From contig JAWQRO010000393.1 of the NCBI GenBank assembly GCA_033557835.1, positions 1 through 40,073 of the forward strand: DNA of 40,073 nucleotides, read 5' to 3'. Position numbers and translations under genes: made by a program. Below the pieces are notes generated by a model. That model saw only the letters and a program-made list of their open reading frames with translations, did not search any database and had not been told where the DNA came from. This DNA is from Helochares maculicollis (lineage: Eukaryota > Arthropoda > Insecta > Coleoptera > Hydrophilidae). Of this stretch, positions 33,716 through 40,073 are shown piece after piece (within the stretch, counting starts at the first letter, position 1; every line of letters begins with the position of its first letter).

Positions 33716-34997
33716 TTAGGTGTTGGAATTAATTCGTAGCGTTTGATGAGACATGGCGTGGTTATTACAGTGTTCTGCTTTTACCTTCAGAAACAAATTG
33801 ATCGTTAAACAGCTGTTATTAGGTACTGTTTTTACGACGCATCTTATTTTTAATTGTTAATAACAACAAATGGCAGCTATTTAATTCTGTCGAAATGTAT
33901 ACCAAATAAAGTATTTTTGCGGGGAGTTTTATTATATTATTTTAATAACAAAAGTGCTGCAGAAAGTCATCGGATTTTAGTAGAAGTTTACGGTAAACAT
34001 GCTTTAGCTGATCAAACGTGTCGGAAATGGTTTGCGAGTTTTACGAGTGGTGATTTTGATTTAGACGACAAAGAACGACCTGGACAGCCAAAAAAATTTG
34101 AAGATAAAGAATTGGAGGATTTACTCGAAGAAAATTCATGTCAAACACTTCAAGAGTTGTCTACATCTTTGGAGGTTGATTTATCCACGGTAGGAAATCG
34201 CCTTAATGCTTTGGGAATGATACAAAAGGAAGGAAATTGAGTCCCATATGAATTAAAACCAAGAGACATTGAAAGACGTTTTATGACCTGTGAACTACTG
34301 TTTGCACGGTACAAAAGAAAAGGTTTTCTACATCGTATTGCTACTGGCGATGAAAAATGGATATATTATGACAATCCGAAACGCAAAAGATCATGGGTTA
34401 AGCCCGGACAACCATCATCATCAGTGGCAAAACGCAATATTCATGGATCCTAAGCTCCTCCTTTGTATTTGGTGGGAGCAAAAAGGTGTGGTTCATTATG
34501 AATTGTTAAAACCCAATGAAACCATCACTGGGGATCGCTACCAGTTACAATTGATGCATTTGAGTCGTGCATGGAAGGAAAAACGGCCGGAATGGAACAA
34601 AATCACGATAAAGATATTTACTGCACGACAATGCTCGACCTCACGTGGCGAAATTAGTGAAAACATACCTGGAAAAATTAAAATGGGAAGTCTTAACCCA
34701 CCCGCCGTATTCTCCTGATATTGCCCTTTCGGATTACCACCTGTTTCGATCAATGGCTCATGGTTAATCAGGGGAAAAATTAACATCTTATGAGGATTGC
34801 CAAAATTGGATCGATTCATGGATTGCCTCCAAGGACGAAGAGTTTTTTCGACGGGGTATTCGATAGTTACCAGAAAAATGGGAAAAAGTAGTGGCAAGCG
34901 ATGGGCAGTATTTTCAATACTGTAATTTTTTAGCTTCATTTCAAACAAATCGTTATTTTTTAATAGAAAAACGCTAAGAATTAATTCCAACACCTAA
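33716..34997 (+). mobile_element. Full-length mariner, 1,282 bp, both terminal repeats and TA target
   Basis: The left end TTAGGTGTTGGAATTAATTC starts at 33716. The right end GAATTAATTCCAACACCTAA finishes at 34997 and is its exact reverse complement over 20 bp. Both are flanked by TA, and the flanks AAGATA and TATCTT extend the symmetry further. The length is what is expected for an intact mariner. The transposase inside is broken, so mobility would require a helper. Terminal repeats this well matched suggest a younger insertion than the other mariners here. Confidence 0.97.
33854..34977 (+). pseudogene. Mariner transposase (DD34D), broken
   Basis: The N-terminal DNA-binding part is open: VLLYYFNNKSAAESHRILVE, KHALADQTCRKWFASFTSGD, then a second helix-turn-helix ending LNALGMIQKEGN. 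TGA at 34238 replaces an expected Trp codon before VPYELKPRD. TGDEKWIYYDNPKRKRSWVK (first catalytic Asp) follows, then a frameshift near 34445, LLLCIWWEQKGVVHYELLK, another frameshift near 34610, LHDNARPHVAKLVK (second Asp) and HPPYSPDIALSDYHLFRSM (third Asp). TAA at 34765 and TAG at 34864 interrupt the C-terminus, and the ancestral stop is probably TAA 34975. No ATG is in frame before the recognisable start, so the initiator is lost or shifted. All three Asp codons survive. Confidence 0.94.
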
Positions 34998-37900
34998 TAT
35001 CTTACTTAGACAGGCATAATTGTTAAAAGTCAATTTCATCACGATCAACTTTTCTCTAACAGGCTTTAGGTAATGAAGTAAGCTCCAAAACAATCATACA
35101 TGCGTGTTTTTAAATTAATCGGATTCAAGGTAGTGAACTTACAAAATAGCATATTGTAAACACAAACTCATCACCGAAATTAAAACAAGTCGACACTTAA
35201 AAACGTGACTTCTTACGGTGCACGGAGATTATGTATACAAAACAGTAATATACACAAAGAGTGCATTATCATTGAAATTTCAGCAAGCAAGTTTGCGGCA
35301 CGTTATGAATAACGTGCGGAGTTTTAACCAGCAGACCTGTGTTTTATGGGGGCAAGACTGGGTTAATAGGAAATTTATTGAGTAAACTAGGAATTTGTGC
35401 AAAGTTTCCTGGCGGACGGGCGTTCTCAAAACCGACCCGTGTCTGCAATAAAAATGGAAAAACCCAACAAGGGAAATTTAAACGTTTCCCATTGTAAAAA
35501 GGTCCACGTATTATATATTAGTCCTCCTGGCAGTGGAATACCTAAAAAGTTGAGGCCTGACATATTTTTTTATACTGGCACAAGTTTCTTCGCGCGTAGT
35601 CTAGATCTTGCCCATAAAAGTTGATTGTATAAAAATGTTTCGCAGATATTGCGCGATATTTCACAATAAAAGCTTAATAAAAAGGGAGATTTTTCTCGGG
35701 CAGAGTGAACCAAGTCAGGAACAGAGGAGGCAATGAAAAGTCTATTAGAAGGATTTTTTATATTTTAGGCAATTTTCTTTTATTTCCCGGACTTCTGAAG
35801 GCAACGCAAATTACAATAATAAATAGACGTTATAAACGAAGCTGTTCCGTCTGCTAAAGTCCGTTGAATATAATGGCTGATTGATGGTAGGTAAATTTTT
35901 TCCATAATACGGCTTCCCAAATTAAATTTCCCGACTTAATTAAAATTAAATTGAAAATTAAATTTGCTTTTGTCGGAAATAAAAAGACTTGTAGAAATTA
36001 ATATGGTTTTTCCGTGCTATAGTTTGGGGAGAAGCTTTGGAAAATCTCTGTACGTGTTAACATTTTTCTCTTAATAAGTAATGTTAGAAAATTGAAATGT
36101 TGCGTTTGGCGCTAAGGATCTCAAAACTTTAGTCTTCTACCCCTTACAGTAACGTGTTTGCTGACTGAATAATAGGAATGTCTCATTAGAAACTTCTTCA
36201 ATATTATAAATTTCGCACACACAAAACAAATTATAGGCTCTAAAGAGAGTGTTGTAGGGAAGGTTGTTAACCTTCACATTACTGGCGCAGCTTTGTACCA
36301 AATTTAATACCACCATAGTGGAAATCATGGAAAATAATAGGGTTATATTCATCTCCCAGGTATTTCGTTACACAGCTGCCGGGTAAGTAAATATTTTGAG
36401 GACGTATCTTTAAGCTTCCGGTAATATTAAACAAATATTTGAGTACATCTAATTTCGTAAGGCTTTCGCATTTTAAAACGGGCGAAAGAGAAAACCATAT
36501 CTCCCCATTTGCATAATGAAAAATTAGGAATCCCCCGTAGCGAAACCCGACCGCGTTCCTTGACTGCCACTCTTCACCCTTTAAATCCAACAAAAGATCC
36601 GGATATCCCCAAATATTCCTTTTTCATCTTAAAATATATGTTTTTCGCGACGGCAGTATTTACAATGTGCGCGAAGAATAGATAATAAGGTCAACACGAG
36701 ACTAGAAAACAAAAGAAAACGGCCTCGGCGGGATGCTTTGTCGTATAAATGGTCCTTTACGTAGCGATTGTGGTGGTTATTACCCCGAAAGGATCCCTGT
36801 TGATATCGCTGCAGGATGGTTTATACGAGTATTTGTGTTGGTGTGCCAGATGAGAGATTTTGGATTTCAGGTGCATCCTCGAGCTGCCGCTGTGTAGATA
36901 TTTGTCTCTTTGGCTAGATATTATCACTTCAACCAATCTCGTTAATCGTTAAATGTACAAATTTGCAGCATTTGATGTTGCCTGATATCAGAGAAATTCA
37001 GGCGGGGATACCTTATTGCAATCAGCTAATTAAACGGCGGTTTCCTTTGAGGTTGGCATAGTATCAATTCTCTCCACACATTCCCTACTATTCTAGACTA
37101 TTTTTATAAGGACTTTACAAATATCCACGATGAGATAAGCAAGACAACTCGTCTTTTACATTTAATGTTAAATTTCACATTTCGTATTCTCAATACACGT
37201 CATGTTAAATAATAACAAGAGGAGAAAAAACATCTCCTTTAATTTTGAATGAAGCCACAATGGCTTCACACTAGTTTTCAACTACAGCTCTGCAGCTGTT
37301 GGTGTTGTCCACTACTTTGCAGACAAATAAAAAGAAAAAGAATTTTTGTAGAGCCACTTTCTGTTTAGCTAATCGAATAGCTAAGCTGATATAATTTAAA
37401 TTAAAATTCAACAGATGCAATGTAAATAATTCTCTCGGTTATATAGCTTTCTCGAGTAAATGCATTAAAAGTTACTGGTTTGTTTGCGAAATTTGGCAAG
37501 GCGACACTGAAGAGACGGGACTTACATTATAAGCTCGTTAATAAATCAAATTAAGGCGTGCCTACGAAATTAGTTGGTTGCATTTTGTAATCTTGCAAAC
37601 TTTTCCGTCTTTAATATTTCAATTACGCTACCTCTTATAAGTTTTCGTATAACTTTAAGCTGCTCAATCCAAGTCTGCTGATTAATTATTCAAGAATCGA
37701 TTGACCTAAACACGAGAAGCATTACAGCTAAAGTATATTCCAAGAGTTTAGTGCAAAACATTGCGGAATTTCTAAACTACTTACTGAACACCAAACTCGA
37801 CTTGAATATCATTCTTGACTATGTAAGATCATGCAACTGGTTCTGTTCGATCTTAGAACAATTTTCCAATTATTTGCCAATTTACCCAATTGGAAAATTA

Positions 37901-38843
37901 CAGGACAATTGGAATTGTAATTTATTCGACTTTATAAATCTAAAGAAAGTGCATTAGAGATACGGTAAGTTATCTTAAACATAAATTGCTAGTCAAACAG
38001 AATAGACTGATCGATTGGACACTTACTAACTGAACCCATAAATGATTGAGTACTTTTGATTATAGAGGACAGGAGAATTCTTGATTTGTTTTAAATGTTG
38101 CTGTTAATAAGTCTCTTTTACAACTATTGCACATTTACTTCTGTTAATATGTTCAATTGCTACGTATTAATCAATTGTTTCATTAATTTGAGAATTCATA
38201 TTTAGATTTTTCCTTAATAATGAGTCCCATAAATGAGAAATAAGCCTTATCATTACTTCTAGTAGTGGTGAGCCTTGAATATGTCCCTGGTTGGAAGAAA
38301 CTATTGGACAAGCCTTGGCACGAGGCTTGGTTGAATACGCCGTCGTACCACTTTTTGGTATTGTACATCAATTTTGATATCAAGATCAGTATTCAAGTAC
38401 CAACAGTATTTTTAATTGAAAATTTTACATGTGCTTGCCTTCAATTTAAGCGTATTATTCTACAAGAAAGTTATACGATTTTAATAAAGTAAGGAAAAAT
38501 CATAATTATTGATTTTTTCCAAGTGATTGAGAAACACAAAATTTTAAAGAACATTCAAAAATCAATACTAACCTCACCTACTCTTTGCCCTAGTAAAAAA
38601 GTGTAGCTTTACTCATAAAAAGAGACACTGATACACTCTTTACTCTCTTCATAAATACAGTCACTTTCTAACTACAAATTTTTAATTTAGTTAATTAGTA
38701 TATTGCCTCCTTAGTGAACCATTTTTAGCTATCTTGTATTATTAAGTACAAGCAATTGCTATATTTACGATACAAGATGCAGCAGCAAAACGAGCATGTA
38801 TTCACAATATTTACTAGGTCGAAACCTTAGATTATTTAATATT
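34998..38843. other. Gene-free stretch
   Basis: No recognised gene. Features noted: inverted repeat GCACGTTAT-GA-ATAACGTGC at 35298-35317, and AGATAATAAGGTCAACACGA near 36680, matching 27383 (AGATAATAAGGTCAGTACGA). CAAGCCT-TGGCACG-AGGCTTG at about 38309-38329 is a 7-bp-stem hairpin. The minus-strand open frame at 36279-36593 (104 codons) and plus-strand frames at 35397-35624 and 38265-38492 have no recognisable domain. Confidence 0.5.
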
Positions 38844-39318
38844 GATCTGCTTAAAGTAAAAATTGAGTAGATCTCGAGCTTCAAATAAAGTGTTTTCTTC
38901 CAAGCAGAATGTTTCTCATAATTTATAATATTACACGACTTCATGTAAGCTCTGCAAATATATCAAGAAGATCGTTATGGAGCGAAGTTCATGATAATCA
39001 TGATGAGTCTCAGTATTTTTGGTTCATGAACAAACCCTTAGTTTATTTTTTCTTGATCAGCTTAAAGTAAAAATTGAATAGAAGTTGGGTTTCAAATATA
39101 TTGTTTTCTTCCAAGTACTAGAATTATTCTGATAAGTTATAATATTACATTACTTCATCTAAGCTCTGCAAATATATCAAGAAGATCACTACGGAGCTGA
39201 GTTTGTGACAACCATGATGAGTCAAGAGAATCAGTACTTTTGGTTCACGAACAAATCTTTAAATCATTTGATCTTGATCAGTTTAAAGAAAAAATTCAAT
39301 AGAAGTAGGGTTTCAAAT
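38844..39318. repeat. Tandem repeat, units of about 211-221 bp, third unit interrupted
   Basis: Unit starts GATCTGCTTAAAGTAAAAAT (38844), GATCAGCTTAAAGTAAAAAT (39055) and GATCAGTTTAAAGAAAAAAT (39276). Shared blocks include TTTCAAATA, TTTTCTTCCAAG, TTATAATATTACA, CTCTGCAAATATATCAAGAA and TTTTGGTTCA.GAACAAA. The third unit is cut 43 bp in, immediately after TTTCAAATA, where the maT-like element begins. Confidence 0.92.
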
Positions 39319-39319
39319 A

Positions 39320-40073
39320 CAGGTAGGGCACTCGAAGTGTTACTAATTTTTAACCTTTTGCGCAGCTGTCACAATGGCAGCAGCTTTTTATAAATTTGCT
39401 ATATGACAGTTCTGAGTATTTTTTACAAGCGTGCAAAAGCATTTTTCCAAAAGTGAACGCAAAAAAAATTATAAGCGATAGAATTCAAACGTAATAATGT
39501 GATTGCTTTATATTTAGCTGGAAAATCACAAGCAGCGATTGTTCGTGATCTCAAACACCTCGAAGTAAATAAAATGTTTGTTTATCGCACCATAACTCGT
39601 TATAATAATACTGGTAGCATCACAAAACGCCATGGAGGTGGTCATCAAAAACTGCAACGCCATCTGAGATGGTTCGAAAAGTGAAGAAGCGACTTGAGCG
39701 AAATCCACGACGAAGTGCCAATCAAATGGCTAAAGAACTGAAAATATCCATTCGCAGCATCCGACGCATATTGAAAAATGAGCTTACGGTCAAGCCTTAC
39801 AAATTCCAAAAAGCGCATGATCTTACACCAAAGCAGCAACAAGTTAGACTTGAGAGAGCGAAGGACTTGCTTTGCTTGGCCGAAAGCGGTCAATTTCCGA
39901 ACATCGTGTTTTCTGACGAGAAAAATTTGCCAATTGGGCAATTTGTAAACTCTAAAAACGATATGGTTTACTTGACCGAACGTTCATCCGAGAATTTGAG
40001 CCATCGGTTGGTCAGCAGAAAGCAGCACCCGCCACAAATAATGGTTTGGGCCGCTGTAACCGCGGATGGGAAG
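39320..40073 (+). mobile_element. maT-like Tc1/mariner element, 5' part
   Basis: The element starts CAGGTAGGGCACTCGAAGTG at 39320, right after TA (39318-39319). The boundary is fixed by the host tandem repeat, whose other copies read through this point as TTTCAAATATATTGTTTTC. About 160 bp of leader precede the transposase. The 3' end lies beyond the window. Confidence 0.88.
39487..40073 (+). CDS. maT-like transposase, N-terminal half, one frameshift, cut by the window end
   Basis: DNA-binding and first catalytic part of a Tc1/mariner transposase of the maT (DD37D) kind. The frame opens at about EFKRNNVIALYLAGKSQAAI with no early ATG seen, then VNKMFVYRTITRYNNTGSIT and RHGGGHQK. A one-base shift near 39650 moves to ATPSEMVRKVKKRLERNPRR, which stays open to the last base: MAKELKISIRSIRRILKNEL, AHDLTPKQQQVRLERAKDLL, NIVFSDEKN with the first catalytic Asp (about 39902-39928), and IMVWAAVTADGK at the edge. 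The N-terminal half is a paired-type helix-turn-helix. The second and third catalytic residues lie outside the window, so activity cannot be judged. The maT assignment rests on recognised motif style; a nearby Tc1/mariner clade is possible. Confidence 0.88.

Noticed and set aside
36279..36593. 104-codon minus-strand open frame (contains VGFRYGGFLIFHYANG)
   Set aside because: Reads somewhat protein-like, but I recognise no family, and flanking frames are closed without clear splice sites.

Overview
The window looks like an AT-rich, intron- or intergenic-type stretch of an arthropod nuclear genome, most likely an insect. The reasons are the dense, decayed DNA transposons of insect-typical kinds (several mariner lineages including one with Mos1-like ends, a maT-like Tc1/mariner relative, a BED-finger hAT), one LINE fragment, several kinds of tandem repeat, and no intact host protein gene that I can support. 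I cannot name the species. There is no bacterial gene density, operon structure, rRNA, convincing tRNA or CRISPR array.

Layout. 1-1010: 5' half of a broken mariner on the minus strand, cut by the window edge. 1317-1450: 60-bp tandem repeat. 4190-4895: minus-strand mariner remnant in which two copies of the same C-terminal motif lie head-to-tail. 4905-5614: 360-bp direct duplication. 5615-10289: no gene. 10290-12430: hAT element with a broken BED-finger transposase of the ZBED5/SCAND3-like group. 12431-12898: two units of a hairpin-bearing repeat family that recurs at 30.1-30.98 kb. 13073-14227: mariner with Mos1-like ends, followed at 14600-14790 by a second copy of its 3' end only. 18515-18650: short mariner remnant. 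19085-19480: 265-bp duplication. 20434-22650: satellite array of ten roughly 222-bp monomers built on 53-bp half-repeats. 28251-28790: two small tandem repeats. 29320-31432: dispersed repeat pair flanking a mariner scrap and the hairpin-repeat array. 31505-31955: minus-strand mariner remnant. 32499-33310: minus-strand LINE reverse-transcriptase fragment. 33716-34997: complete 1,282-bp mariner with both ends but a dead transposase. 38844-39318: three-unit 215-bp tandem repeat, cut at a TA by a maT-like element (39320 to the window end) whose transposase has only one visible frameshift in the part shown.

The coding material is all transposon-derived and, except possibly the last element, inactive. 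The layout records layered insertion and tandem duplication rather than a working pathway. The points of most interest are the satellite's visible origin from a 53-bp unit, the hairpin repeat family shared by two loci with an inverted copy, the head-to-tail mariner, and the exactly placed maT insertion. I did not find a convincing new biological system. A few weak hints of host signals (a 39-nt candidate microexon, an 18-bp perfect palindrome, a CTCF-like motif) are listed as findings only.
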